Origin: Marinimicrobium koreense | Lineage (GTDB): Bacteria; Pseudomonadota; Gammaproteobacteria; Pseudomonadales; Cellvibrionaceae | Direction: 5' to 3' | Assembly (NCBI RefSeq): GCF_003762925.1 | Contig: NZ_RJUK01000001.1 | Coordinates: 558,001-622,000, forward strand | DNA length: 64,000 nt | In this document: positions 44,034 to 53,226 of the stretch, in pieces | Numbering within the stretch: position 1 is the stretch's first letter | How the letters are laid out: every line of letters starts with the position of its first letter | Notes under the pieces: model-generated | Told to the model about the DNA's origin: nothing | What the model saw: only the letters and a program-made list of their open reading frames with translations | The model's database searches: none | Translations under genes and position numbers: made by a program

Positions 44034-45185
44034 GCTGCGGCGAATGTTTTCCCGGTACTCGCTGGGGGTCATGCCGGTGGCGCGCTTGAAGCAGCGGTTG
44101 AAAGTGGATTTGCTGTTGAACCCCGACTGCTCCATCACCTGCATCATGGAGTCGGGCCCATCCTCGGAAGCAATGATGGATTTCGCCCGTTCGGTGCGAA
44201 AATCGTTTACATACTCAAAAAAGTTCTTGTTCAGCCGACGATTGATGATGCTGGACACCAGCTTACTGGATAACCCCATGGTACTGGCGAGCCGCTCCAG
44301 GCTCAGCTCCGGGTCCAGATACAATTGCTGCTCTCGCATTACCTGGTGGATCGATTGAGCCAGGGACGCCTGTTCATCCTCATTCCCTATTGCAACGCTG
44401 TTGAGCGCTGGCGCTTCTGAGACCCCGTGAAACGTCTGTGACTGGGTCAGGCTGTACACCACCAGCGATGTAATGAAAAAGACGTTGAGGTAGTTGCCCA
44501 GCACACCGGTCAGGTTAGCCATTCCCCGATGTTCAAACAACAGATGGCTCAGATAACTCGTCAGGTACAGACTCCAGATAATCAGAAAGCCGATCACCAG
44601 CAGCCGGAGCCACCAGGGGTCCACGCTTTTCAGGTTGGAGTAGCCCTGCTCCAGGTGCCGATGGTAGGTCGCCAAAAGCCGATAACTGATCAGGCCGTAT
44701 GTAAAGTAGAGGCCGTATTTGAAGAACAGGTACAGCTGAAACGGGAGATCGTGGAACAGCACCTCATAGTCATACCTCGCCCGGGCGAAGAACCCCTCAT
44801 CGCGCATCAGAAGGTAAAAGGGCAGAAGCAGGGCAATCAACAGTGCGGGTGCGAAGTGCAGGAGTCGTCGTCGGCACCAGTTGAAGTCCGAAAACAGCAT
44901 CGACTTGAGGTACAGGTACAGCGCCGGCGCAGCTATCAACCCGAGCGGCTTCAGAACGTAGAAGGTGTACAGGTGGTCGCTCAGCCAGTGTGCTTTCAGC
45001 GGCTCTGCCCAGTAGATCAGGGTGTCCAGGAAGTCCACGCCCAGGGACAACAAAAATAAGGACAATAAAAGACGTTGAGGCAGCGGAATATGGGTGATGA
45101 ACAGGAGTAGAGCACCCAACAACAGGCACTCCAGTACGGCCACCACCAGAACGGTGTCGTTCACGCTGAAAATCGGTACGTCCAT
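44007..45185 (-). CDS. Membrane-embedded AraC-family regulator
   Basis: 392 residues from the ATG at 45185; a TTG at 45254 would add 23. About seven hydrophobic helices fill the first 270 residues (LVVAVLECLLLGALLLFITH, LIAALLLPFYLLM and others), followed by an AraC-type HTH domain (LSLERLASTMGLSSKLVSSI then GFNSKSTFNRCFKRATGMTP). Such 7TM-AraC proteins are common in Cellvibrionales and Bacteroidota; they may sense sugars or membrane signals. Divergent from the oxidoreductase gene 321 bases away, a plausible target. The last codons are family B repeat sequence. Confidence 0.88.
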   Translation of the reverse strand: MDVPIFSVNDTVLVVAVLECLLLGALLLFITHIPLPQRLLLSLFLLSLGVDFLDTLIYWAEPLKAHWLSDHLYTFYVLKPLGLIAAPALYLYLKSMLFSDFNWCRRRLLHFAPALLIALLLPFYLLMRDEGFFARARYDYEVLFHDLPFQLYLFFKYGLYFTYGLISYRLLATYHRHLEQGYSNLKSVDPWWLRLLVIGFLIIWSLYLTSYLSHLLFEHRGMANLTGVLGNYLNVFFITSLVVYSLTQSQTFHGVSEAPALNSVAIGNEDEQASLAQSIHQVMREQQLYLDPELSLERLASTMGLSSKLVSSIINRRLNKNFFEYVNDFRTERAKSIIASEDGPDSMMQVMEQSGFNSKSTFNRCFKRATGMTPSEYRENIRRSPVGRISEA

Positions 45186-45506
45186 ACGGGGTTTGACCGT
45201 CTTTGATGTTATTGCTTTGACAAAAAGAATAAACAGAATGCCCGGGGTGATCAATACGCCCGGCGGAGAACCGAGAACCCGTCCACAAAAGCGAAGGTGT
45301 CAATATCGACCAATAAGTTGATACTTTGCTTTGTAACCATTTGAAAATACTAAGAATTTTTCCTGGGGGGGTCAGTGTTTTCGGGGCGCTCTCAGCGGCA
45401 CAGGCCACTTTCATGGACGCCCACAAAGTGGGACGACGATGTCCTCGGTCGGGACTAAGGTAAGTGAGACCCATAACCAATAATAGCCATGCGCGAGGTC
45501 CACATT
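45186..45506. other. Divergent spacer between the AraC-type and oxidoreductase genes
   Basis: The 321 bases hold no gene and no strong promoter consensus; an AT-rich segment near 45318-45362 is the likeliest promoter site for the oxidoreductase. Operators for the AraC-type regulator would be expected here but I see no clear repeat. Confidence 0.45.
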
Positions 45507-48299
45507 ATGCGTCTCTACTCTCTGAAACACCGCCTCACCCTCGGGGGAGCCCTGCTTTTTCTGCTCCTGAGCACATCGCTCAGTGCCCAGACCACGGAAC
45601 TTGCCCGGAACGCCGCTGTTTCTGCGAGTACGGCGGATCTGCCGGCAAGCAACGCCGTGGATGGCGATATGAACACTCGCTGGGCCTCGGCGGCACAAAC
45701 GGATCCGTCCTATCTGACGGTTGATCTCGGCCAGGCCTATGACCTGTCCGACGTGGTGATTCACTGGGAAGCCGCTAATGCGGATACCTACGAAATCCGT
45801 GGCTCCAATGACGGCACCAACTGGAGCACCCTGGCGACCCGCACCGGTGGCACCTTCGGGCATCGCACCGACACGGTGGCGGTGAGCGGTGAGTATCGTT
45901 ACGTCCGTATTTTCGGGATATCCCGCAGCCAGGGGAACCAGTGGGGCTACTCCATCTGGGAACTGGAGGTGTACGGCAGTGAGCCGCAAACCGCGCCTAC
46001 CGGCTGTGCCGACGGCTGCTTTCAGGAGCTGGATGCCACCACCCTGCGAGCCCGCGTCAGCGAGGGCGATATCGTGGACATTCACTATACGGTGAATGGA
46101 GGTGGTCAGCAGAATGTCCGGATGCAGCAGGACAGCAATGGCTGGTATTACGACCTGCCGAACCTGTTACCCGGCGATGTGGTCAACGCGTCGTTTACGG
46201 TGATCGCCAACGGCGTCGGTCGCAGCACCGGTTGGATCAGCCACACCTTCAGTGGCAGCACGGGAAGCAGCAGCTCGTCGAGCAGCTCCAGTAGCAGCGA
46301 GCCGAGTTCAAGCAGCAGTGAAAGCAGCTCCAGTTCAAGCAGTGATCAGAGCAGCTCGGAAAGCTCCAGCGTCAGCCAGAGCAGTTCCAGCAGCTCATCG
46401 GTCAGCCTGGGCGATATCACGCCGCTGTATGACGCCACCACGACCCTGGAGCCGGTGGTGCAGTACGAAACCGACACCGCGCTGATTACCCGCTTTGCGG
46501 ATCGGGCCCGGGACCGTCACGCCAAAGAAGATCACTTCCAGGCCTACGATCATTATCTGAGCTTTTACTGGGAGGATCGTACTGCGGCCATTGAAATCAT
46601 TGACGAGGTCGCAAAGGGCGGCGATACCGTGCGGATGAATGTGCGCACCGAGTTTATGCTCAGTAATACCGAGGCCGAAAATCGCTGGTTCTATCGGGGT
46701 GTGGGTACCGTGGCCGAGTATTGCGACAACGGCACCATGGTGGTGGTCGACAACCTGAATTACTACAAAGAGCGCAGCCATAACTGCCGTGAAGGCCGTC
46801 CGATTCAGGTCGGCGACAAACTGGAGTTTGAGATCAGTCAATTCCTGGATGCCAGCGTGCCCAATGGCCGTGCGAACTACTACGGCACCACTTACCTCTA
46901 TATCGTGGGCGAGGGGCTGGTGCCTTGGGATGTCGGTGGCTCCACCCCGTTCGGTGGCGTGAAAGACTCCTTCAAAATCCCGGAGCACGCCTGGTTGGGT
47001 GGTGATACCACCATTCACGAAATGACCTCGGGTGAAACGGACAACCATTTTATGCAGATGGCGACCAACCTGGGCTATGACAATGGTCAACCCTTCGTTC
47101 GTGGTCGGCGGGTATTGCATACCTCCTTTGACGATGGTCGCCACGACGAGCGTCCGATTGAAAATCCCGTCTTCAACGACATGGTGGGCCTGGCAGGGCC
47201 TCACTACATCAACGACAGCTGTGCCGGTTGTCATGAGCGCAATGGTCGGGCGGCCCCGGCGCCGGTGGGCGAACCGCTGGATAAGTGGTCCTTTAAGGTT
47301 GCGGCGGATGACGGCTCTCCAGACCCGGACCTCGGGCGGGTTCTGCAGTCGGAGACGAGCGACGGTGCAACCAGCGAGGGCACCGTGTCCATCGCTTACT
47401 GGACCGAAGAGAACGGCCTGCGCTCACCCAACTACCAGTTTAGCGGTGCGGTGCCCGACCGATTCTCCGCGCGTATCGCGCCCAATCTTGTGGGTATTGG
47501 TCTGCTCGAGGCCATTCCCGAATCCGCGATTCTGGCTCAGGCCGATCCTGATGATACGGATGGTGATGGTATTTCCGGTCGCCCCAACCGTGTGCTGGAC
47601 CCGGAAACCGGCGATACCCGACTCGGACGCTTTGGTTGGAAAGCGGGTACCGTCAGCGTCAAACACCAGTTGGTCAGCGCCTTCAACACCGATATGGGTG
47701 TGATGACCTCGGTGCTGCCGGAGCCGGATTGCGGGGCCAATCAGACTGACTGCGGCAGTACGGGCAGCGAACTGGCCGACGAGCATCTGGATGATCTGGT
47801 GAAATACATTGCCCTGCTGGGTGTTCGCCCGCAGCGCAACTATGATGATCCGGCGGTGCAGAATGGCGAACAGCTGTTCGATACGGTCGGCTGTGCGGGA
47901 TGCCATACACCCAGCTACCAGACCAGCGAGTATCATCCGTTGGCGGAGCTGCGCGATCAGACCATTTACCCCTATACGGACATGTTGCTGCACGATATGG
48001 GGCCGGGCCTGGCGGATAATCTGGGCGAAGGTGAAGCCACGGGGTCTGAGTGGCGCACGCCGCCTTTGTGGGGCCTGGGTCTGTCGGCCTGTGTGACCGG
48101 CGGTGTGGAAAACCCCACAGGTGGTCAGGGTAACGAGGTCTGCACGCCGGAGCACAGCTATCTGCACGACGGTCGCGCCCGTTCCGTAGAGGAGGCGATT
48201 TTGTGGCACGGTGGAGAAGGGCAGGCGGCGAAGAGTGCGTATCAGGCGCTGACTGCGTCGGATAAGCAGGATCTGATCAGCTTCCTGAATTCTTTATAA
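45507..48299 (+). CDS. Secreted discoidin-module / poly-serine / di-heme oxidoreductase (DUF1111)
   Basis: 930 residues from the ATG at 45507 (GAGG site eight bases before). A signal peptide ends at LSAQ. Next, an F5/8-type (discoidin, CBM32-like) domain about 30-155, then an all-beta module of about 85 residues beginning GCADGCFQELD, then a linker of roughly 55 residues made mostly of Ser with Glu, Gln and Asp. The C-terminal 620 residues are a di-heme thiol oxidoreductase: haem motifs CAGCH at 572-576 and CAGCH at 796-800, plus LHDGRARSVEEAILWHGGE. Poly-Ser linked cytochromes are known from Saccharophagus/Teredinibacter and are thought to serve oxidative polysaccharide breakdown; that role is inference here. 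Confidence 0.9.
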   Translation: MRLYSLKHRLTLGGALLFLLLSTSLSAQTTELARNAAVSASTADLPASNAVDGDMNTRWASAAQTDPSYLTVDLGQAYDLSDVVIHWEAANADTYEIRGSNDGTNWSTLATRTGGTFGHRTDTVAVSGEYRYVRIFGISRSQGNQWGYSIWELEVYGSEPQTAPTGCADGCFQELDATTLRARVSEGDIVDIHYTVNGGGQQNVRMQQDSNGWYYDLPNLLPGDVVNASFTVIANGVGRSTGWISHTFSGSTGSSSSSSSSSSSEPSSSSSESSSSSSSDQSSSESSSVSQSSSSSSSVSLGDITPLYDATTTLEPVVQYETDTALITRFADRARDRHAKEDHFQAYDHYLSFYWEDRTAAIEIIDEVAKGGDTVRMNVRTEFMLSNTEAENRWFYRGVGTVAEYCDNGTMVVVDNLNYYKERSHNCREGRPIQVGDKLEFEISQFLDASVPNGRANYYGTTYLYIVGEGLVPWDVGGSTPFGGVKDSFKIPEHAWLGGDTTIHEMTSGETDNHFMQMATNLGYDNGQPFVRGRRVLHTSFDDGRHDERPIENPVFNDMVGLAGPHYINDSCAGCHERNGRAAPAPVGEPLDKWSFKVAADDGSPDPDLGRVLQSETSDGATSEGTVSIAYWTEENGLRSPNYQFSGAVPDRFSARIAPNLVGIGLLEAIPESAILAQADPDDTDGDGISGRPNRVLDPETGDTRLGRFGWKAGTVSVKHQLVSAFNTDMGVMTSVLPEPDCGANQTDCGSTGSELADEHLDDLVKYIALLGVRPQRNYDDPAVQNGEQLFDTVGCAGCHTPSYQTSEYHPLAELRDQTIYPYTDMLLHDMGPGLADNLGEGEATGSEWRTPPLWGLGLSACVTGGVENPTGGQGNEVCTPEHSYLHDGRARSVEEAILWHGGEGQAAKSAYQALTASDKQDLISFLNSL

Positions 48300-48308
48300 A
48301 AAATCCGT

Positions 48309-48348
48309 TTGCGGCGGGTGCGCGCGTTGCGCTTACCCGCCCTACGGG
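48309..48348. repeat. Family A half repeat
   Basis: TTGCGGCGGGTGCGCG with GCGCTTACCCGCCCTACGG, just after the oxidoreductase stop. Confidence 0.65.
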
Positions 48349-48374
48349 TGGTTTGGTGGTTCAACAGTAAAACA

Positions 48375-48400
48375 AAAACGGCACCCGAGGGTGCCGTTTT
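48375..48400. terminator. Bidirectional rho-independent terminator
   Basis: AAAACGGCACCC and GGGTGCCGTTTT form a perfect 12-bp stem between convergent genes. The minus-strand T-run (TTTTTG) is the better one, serving rhlE. Confidence 0.9.
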
Positions 48401-48412
48401 CAGTTCTTCGTT

Positions 48413-49720
48413 TTATGCTCGCCGTTGGCGACTTTTCTGATTTGGTCGACCGCCATTACTATTCTTGCGGGCGCTGGACGGCGCGCTGTTGCGGGCACGG
48501 TTGCCGCCCGGTTTGGCGCTTCGGCCCCGACCGCCGCCATTGTTCTGGCGACCCAGTTGAATGGGCTCCGGGCGAATACTCGGGTCCGGCTCAAAGCCGT
48601 CGACCACAACTTTTTCCACGTTGGTTTTGATCAGCTTCTCAATGTTGCGCATGAAGTTGTGCTCATCCACACACACCAGAGAAACCGCCACACCCTCACG
48701 CTCGGCACGGCCGGTGCGACCGATGCGGTGGACGTAATCTTCCGGCACATTGGGCAGCTCGTAGTTCACCACGTAGGGCAGCTGATCAATGTCGATACCG
48801 CGAGCGGCGATATCGGTGGCGACCAGAGTGCGAACCTTGCCGCTTTTGAAATCGGCCAGTGCTTTGGTACGTGCGCCCTGACTCTTGTTGCCGTGAATGG
48901 CGGCCGCAGTAATGCCGTCATTCTGCAGTTGCTCGGTCAAGCGGTTGGCGCCATGTTTGGTACGGGTGAATACCAGCACCTGCTTCCAGTCACCATCACC
49001 AATAAGGTAGGACAACAGCTCGCGCTTGCGATTGCGGTCCACCGGGTGAACCCGCTGGGTGATGCGCTCGGCGGTGGTGTTGCGCGGCGCGACTTCGATC
49101 AGCTCGGGCTGGTTCAGCAGCTTGTCCGCCAGTTGCTTGATTTCATCCGAGAAAGTAGCGGAGAACAGCAGGGTCTGTTTCTGTTTGGGCAGCAGCTTCA
49201 GGACTTTTTTGATGTCGTGAATAAAGCCCATATCCAGCATGCGGTCCGCTTCGTCCAATACCAGGGTTTCCACCCGGTCCAGTTGCAGAGCGTTCTGCTG
49301 TACCAGGTCCAGAAGGCGGCCCGGTGTGGCCACCAGAATGTCCACGCCTTTGCGCAGCGTCATCATCTGGGGGTTGATGCTCACCCCACCGAAAACCACG
49401 GTGGAGCGCAGCGGAAGATGCTTGCCATAGGTGCGCACGCTGTCGTGTACCTGGGCGGCGAGTTCGCGGGTCGGCGTCAGGATGAGCGCGCGTACCGGGC
49501 GATACTTCTGGCCGGATACGTCCTTACGACTCATGTTTTCCAGCAGCGGCAGGGTAAAGCCGGCGGTTTTACCGGTACCGGTCTGGGCGGCCGCCATCAG
49601 ATCGCCGCCTTGGAGGACGGTGGGAATGGCTTTGGCCTGAATGGGCGTAGGTACGGAGTAGCCCGCGTCGTCAAGCGCACGCAGGAGTTCGGCGCGAAGG
49701 CCGAGTTCAGCAAATGTCAT
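48413..49720 (-). CDS. rhlE: DEAD-box RNA helicase, RhlE type
   Basis: 435 residues from the ATG at 49720, preceded by an AGGAAA site. All motifs are present: Q motif ([14 protein letters not shown]), [33 protein letters not shown], and HRIGRTGR. The C-terminal 70 residues are a basic Gly/Arg/Ser/Asn tail typical of RhlE. It remodels RNA, for example in ribosome assembly or cold adaptation. It sits in the flagellar region without an evident functional tie. Confidence 0.94.
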   Translation of the reverse strand: MTFAELGLRAELLRALDDAGYSVPTPIQAKAIPTVLQGGDLMAAAQTGTGKTAGFTLPLLENMSRKDVSGQKYRPVRALILTPTRELAAQVHDSVRTYGKHLPLRSTVVFGGVSINPQMMTLRKGVDILVATPGRLLDLVQQNALQLDRVETLVLDEADRMLDMGFIHDIKKVLKLLPKQKQTLLFSATFSDEIKQLADKLLNQPELIEVAPRNTTAERITQRVHPVDRNRKRELLSYLIGDGDWKQVLVFTRTKHGANRLTEQLQNDGITAAAIHGNKSQGARTKALADFKSGKVRTLVATDIAARGIDIDQLPYVVNYELPNVPEDYVHRIGRTGRAEREGVAVSLVCVDEHNFMRNIEKLIKTNVEKVVVDGFEPDPSIRPEPIQLGRQNNGGGRGRSAKPGGNRARNSAPSSARKNSNGGRPNQKSRQRRA

Positions 49721-49923
49721 GAAATGTGTTTCCTGTGGCCCGATCCCTGCCCAGCAAATGTGGGTACGGTCTGGGTGAGCCATGATGAGGTATCAGAGAA
49801 GAGCGACGCCGACCGAAGGACGCCGAAGTGCGGACTATAACACAGTTGTTTGGGAACCGCACGGTAGATTTGGTCGATCCGAGAAGTCCTGTCAGGTGGA
49901 TGCTGTCGTTTCATTGGTTTTGG

Positions 49924-49975
49924 TTGCGGCGGATGCGCCTTCGGCTCCGAACCGTCGGACCGATCCGCCCTACGG
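49924..49975. repeat. Family A half repeat with insertion
   Basis: TTGCGGCGGATGCGCC ... GATCCGCCCTACGG with GGCTCCGAACCGTCGGACC inserted; the insertion is the reverse complement of the one in the copy at 26845. Confidence 0.7.
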
Positions 49976-50066
49976 AGAGATTGGTGACGGAGAGCTTGGT
50001 GACGGAAAATTGACTTGGGGTTTTATTTGAGGTTTGTAACCTATTGAATAATAAAAGAAAAACAGA

Positions 50067-50084
50067 TTGGCACCCTCCTTGCAA
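50067..50084 (+). promoter_or_regulatory. Sigma-54 promoter of fleS-fleR
   Basis: TTGGCACCCTCCTTGCAA matches the -24/-12 consensus with GG and GC ten bases apart, 62 bases ahead of fleS. Confidence 0.88.
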
Positions 50085-50145
50085 AACCTGATATCAAGCA
50101 ACGGCCTCGCGCCAGAAACCCGTAACATGACAGAGGGAGTGCCCC

Positions 50146-51402
50146 ATGGCTGAGGGTGCATCGACCATTTCCGAGAAGTCCGCCGCCCGTGCAAGGGCTG
50201 ACGTGGTCAGTCTGCGTCCGTCGACGTCAGGCCCCAGGAGTGAAGCGACAGGTGGCGCTCGCGATCAGGGCTTTGACCTGTTTGAGGATCTGTCCCAACG
50301 GTTGGTGACCTCTCACGAAATGCTGGAGAGGAAGGTGGCGGAGCTCAGCGGTGAGCTGTCCAGCCTCGAGAAAGAGCGCCGTGAGGCTCAGGTTGAAAAG
50401 GAAAAAATTGCCAACCGTCTCGATAACCTGATCAATTTTCTGCCCGGCGGGGTGATTGTGCTCGACTCCACGGGGCGGGTCACTGAAGCTAACCCGGTGG
50501 CCGTGGACCTTCTGGGTGAGCCGCTGGAGGGCATGCCCTGGCGGGAGGTCATCGCGCGCTCGTTCAAGCCGCGCAGCGATGATGGCCATGAAGTGTCGCT
50601 GCAGGATGGGCGACGCATCCGTATTGCGACCCGCAATCTGGGTGTCGATGGTCAGATCATTCTGCTGACGGACCTGACCGAAACCCGGCGGTTACAGAGC
50701 GAGCTCAGTCGGCACGAACGGCTGTCCGCTATGGGCAAAATGATGTCCGCATTGGCCCACCAGATTCGCACGCCGCTCTCGACCGCCATGTTGTATGCGG
50801 GGCACCTGCGCAACGGTGAGCTGGACGAGTCACGTCGCGGTGAATTTACCGACAAATTGTCCAGCCGACTCAATCACATCGAGCGGCAGATTCAGGATAT
50901 GTTGCTGTTCGTGAAAGGCGAGCTGCCCCTGAATGATTACGTCACCGTTGAGGATCTGCAAAGTGGCCTGGAGGAAGCACTGGAAGTGCCGCTGAACACC
51001 TCCGCCAGTCACTGTCAGTGGTTGAACAGTTGTGCCCACGTGCATCTGCGCTGCAATCGCGAAGCGCTGATTGGTGCTTTGCAGAATCTGGCGAACAACA
51101 GCATTCAGGCGGTCGGTAAAGGCGCCGAGCTGTTGATCAATTTCAAGCATGAAGTGGTGCAGGGGCAACACTGGTTGGCGATTCATCTGACTGACAAAGG
51201 CCCGGGTATTGATCCGGAATTGTTGCCGCGGGTGCGGGACCTGTTTGTGACCACCAAATCCCAGGGTACCGGTCTCGGGTTGGCGGTGGTGCAGGCGGTT
51301 GCGAGAGCGCACGGCGGTGCCTTTGATCTGCGCTCGGAGGTGGGGCAGGGCACCAGTGCAACCGTGTTGTTGCCGCTGACACAGCCATTGCAGCGGAGTT
51401 AG
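50146..51402 (+). CDS. fleS: Flagellar sensor histidine kinase FleS/FlrB
   Basis: 418 residues. N-terminal coiled coil (about 50-90), a PAS domain (FLPGGVIVLDSTGRVTEANP), the H-box SALAHQIRTPLSTAM with His205, and an HATPase domain with N, G1 and G2 boxes (ALQNLANNSIQA; LTDKGPGIDP; TGLGLAVVQAV). No membrane helix, so it is cytoplasmic, as FleS is. It phosphorylates FleR to activate middle flagellar genes. Activated by sigma-54 and probably FleQ. Confidence 0.95.
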   Translation: MAEGASTISEKSAARARADVVSLRPSTSGPRSEATGGARDQGFDLFEDLSQRLVTSHEMLERKVAELSGELSSLEKERREAQVEKEKIANRLDNLINFLPGGVIVLDSTGRVTEANPVAVDLLGEPLEGMPWREVIARSFKPRSDDGHEVSLQDGRRIRIATRNLGVDGQIILLTDLTETRRLQSELSRHERLSAMGKMMSALAHQIRTPLSTAMLYAGHLRNGELDESRRGEFTDKLSSRLNHIERQIQDMLLFVKGELPLNDYVTVEDLQSGLEEALEVPLNTSASHCQWLNSCAHVHLRCNREALIGALQNLANNSIQAVGKGAELLINFKHEVVQGQHWLAIHLTDKGPGIDPELLPRVRDLFVTTKSQGTGLGLAVVQAVARAHGGAFDLRSEVGQGTSATVLLPLTQPLQRS

Positions 51403-51407
51403 ATAAT

Positions 51408-51507
51408 GTCGGGTTACGCTTCGCTAACCCGACCTACTTAAAGTTGGCAGCGTCGTTTCCGTGGGTCGGGTTAGAGCAGCGTAACCCGACAAAAGCCCAA
51501 CCCGACA
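51408..51507. repeat. Family B palindromic repeat, compound copy
   Basis: GTCGGGTTACGCTTCGCTAA with CCCGACCTAC, then GTCGGGTTAGAGCAGCGTAA with CCCGAC: a variant in which GGATT is GGGTT throughout. Confidence 0.8.
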
Positions 51508-51553
51508 AATACAACGATCCATCAGTTATATGAACAGCTCATTGGAGAATCAC

Positions 51554-53035
51554 ATGGCGCAAGCAGCAAGACAGGCATCCCCGGCTTTGGCCCGGCCCCG
51601 CATTCTTGTGGTTGAAGACGATGCGGATCTGCGAGAAGCGCTGACCGACACGCTGGAACTGGCGGACTACGAGGTGCTGCAAGCCGACAGTGGTGAGCAG
51701 GCGCTGGCGACACTGAACGCCGATAGCGACTGCCAGATGATTGTCTCGGACGTGAATATGGGTGGTATGTCCGGGCAGGAATTGTTGCAGACGGTAAAGC
51801 AACAGTATCCGCAGATCCCGATGATGTTGATCACGGCCTACGCGAGCATCAATCAGTCCGTTGATGCCATCAAGCAGGGCGCCGTCGACTATCTCGTCAA
51901 ACCGTTCGAACCCGCCCTGTTGGTGGATACCCTGGCGCGTCACCTCGGCTCCGCGCCGGTGGGTGATGAACCTGTGGTTCGGGCGGCGTCCAGTCAGCGG
52001 CTTCTGCAATTGGCGCAGCGCGTGGCGCAGTCAGAGTCGACGGTACTGATTCTCGGAGAGTCCGGCACCGGGAAAGAGGTGTTGGCGCGTTATATTCACA
52101 ACCACTCGCCGCGTCATCAGAAACCGTTTGTGGCGATCAACTGTGCGGCCATTCCCGAAAACATGCTGGAAGCGATTCTGTTCGGCCATGAGAAAGGCGC
52201 ATACACAGGAGCTCATACCAGCGCGCCAGGCAAGTTCGAGCAGGCCAACGGCGGCACCTTACTGCTGGATGAAATTTCCGAAATGGATGTGGGGTTGCAA
52301 GCCAAATTACTGCGGGTTCTGCAGGAGCGCGAAGTTGAGCGTCTGGGCGGCCGAAAGACCATCCCGCTGGATGTTCGGGTGATCGCGACCTCGAACCGTG
52401 ACATGCGCGAACAGGTGGCCAAGGGCCTGTTCCGGGAAGACCTTTACTATCGATTGAGCGTGTTGCCCCTGCAGTGGGCACCGTTGCGGGAGCGGCGCGA
52501 GGATATCGTGCCCCTGGCGGAACAACTGCTGCGCAAACACGCGCAAAAACAGCGGCGCGGTTGGGTGCAACTGACCGATTCCGCACGCCAGGCGCTCACG
52601 GCTTACGACTGGCCGGGGAATGTACGCGAGCTGGATAACGTCATGCAGCGAGCTCTGATTCTGCAGCCCGGTGATCTCATTCAGGCGGAGGATCTCGGGT
52701 TGGAAGCGGATAGAGCCTATGCGGATCTGGCTTCGGGGGGAAGCGCGGGTATGACCGTGAATGACGCTGACCCGATGGCGTTCACCCCAGTGTCTGAACC
52801 GGTATCGCTTCCACACCAGGGAATCCCGACGCCGGTGTCTGATGTGTCAGAGGAAAAGCCGGCGCTGGGGAGTGATCTGAAGCGCCGGGAGTTTGAGATT
52901 ATCGTCAATACGTTAAACAGTGAGCGCGGTAGTAAGAAGCGTACGGCGGAAAGGTTGGGGATCAGCCCGAGAACATTGCGGTATAAAATGGCTCGTCTTC
53001 GTGAGGCCGGTTTTCCGGTGGATGGTTTGGCGTAG
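51554..53035 (+). CDS. fleR: Sigma-54-dependent response regulator FleR/FlrC
   Basis: 493 residues from the ATG at 51554 (GGAG six bases before); ATG 51530 would add eight residues but has no ribosome site. N-terminal receiver domain with phosphoacceptor Asp66 (IVSDVNMGGMSG) and Lys in LVKPF; AAA+ domain with [14 protein letters not shown] (Tyr in place of the usual Phe), LLDEISEM; C-terminal Fis-type HTH (SKKRTAERLGISPRTLRYKM). Activates middle flagellar genes with sigma-54. Follows fleS across a family B repeat. Confidence 0.95.
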   Translation: MAQAARQASPALARPRILVVEDDADLREALTDTLELADYEVLQADSGEQALATLNADSDCQMIVSDVNMGGMSGQELLQTVKQQYPQIPMMLITAYASINQSVDAIKQGAVDYLVKPFEPALLVDTLARHLGSAPVGDEPVVRAASSQRLLQLAQRVAQSESTVLILGESGTGKEVLARYIHNHSPRHQKPFVAINCAAIPENMLEAILFGHEKGAYTGAHTSAPGKFEQANGGTLLLDEISEMDVGLQAKLLRVLQEREVERLGGRKTIPLDVRVIATSNRDMREQVAKGLFREDLYYRLSVLPLQWAPLRERREDIVPLAEQLLRKHAQKQRRGWVQLTDSARQALTAYDWPGNVRELDNVMQRALILQPGDLIQAEDLGLEADRAYADLASGGSAGMTVNDADPMAFTPVSEPVSLPHQGIPTPVSDVSEEKPALGSDLKRREFEIIVNTLNSERGSKKRTAERLGISPRTLRYKMARLREAGFPVDGLA

Positions 53036-53067
53036 GGTAACCCATTTGGTGCCAGTGTGAGATTTGG

Positions 53068-53190
53068 GTTACTGCGGATGCGCGCCTTGCGGCGCTTATC
53101 CGCCCTACGGATAGCACAGAGGTTGCGTCGCATCCGCCGTAACCTCTGCGGTCTGCGTAGGGCGGATAAGCGCAGCGCATCCGCCGTCAC
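53068..53190. repeat. Family A palindromic repeat, compound copy
   Basis: Three GGATGCG/CGCATCC-type units in a row: TTACTGCGGATGCGCG, then GCGTCGCATCCGCCGTAAC, then GTAGGGCGGATAAGCGCAGC with CGCATCCGCCGTCAC. Separates fleR from the convergent PAS gene. Confidence 0.8.
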
Positions 53191-53226
53191 CAAAACCCAA
53201 CATGAAACTGCACCAAGCGGTACCGC

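Larger units (their letters stand above)
49721..50145. other. Non-coding spacer between rhlE and fleS
   Basis: The 425 bases hold a family A half repeat with insertion (49924-49975), an AT-rich stretch, and the sigma-54 promoter of fleS (50067-50084). No gene is seen. Confidence 0.7.

Noticed and set aside
8128-53190. Repeated palindromes as a possible CRISPR array
   Set aside because: Copies are scattered singly across spacers, are long palindromes and have no regular spacers or cas genes.
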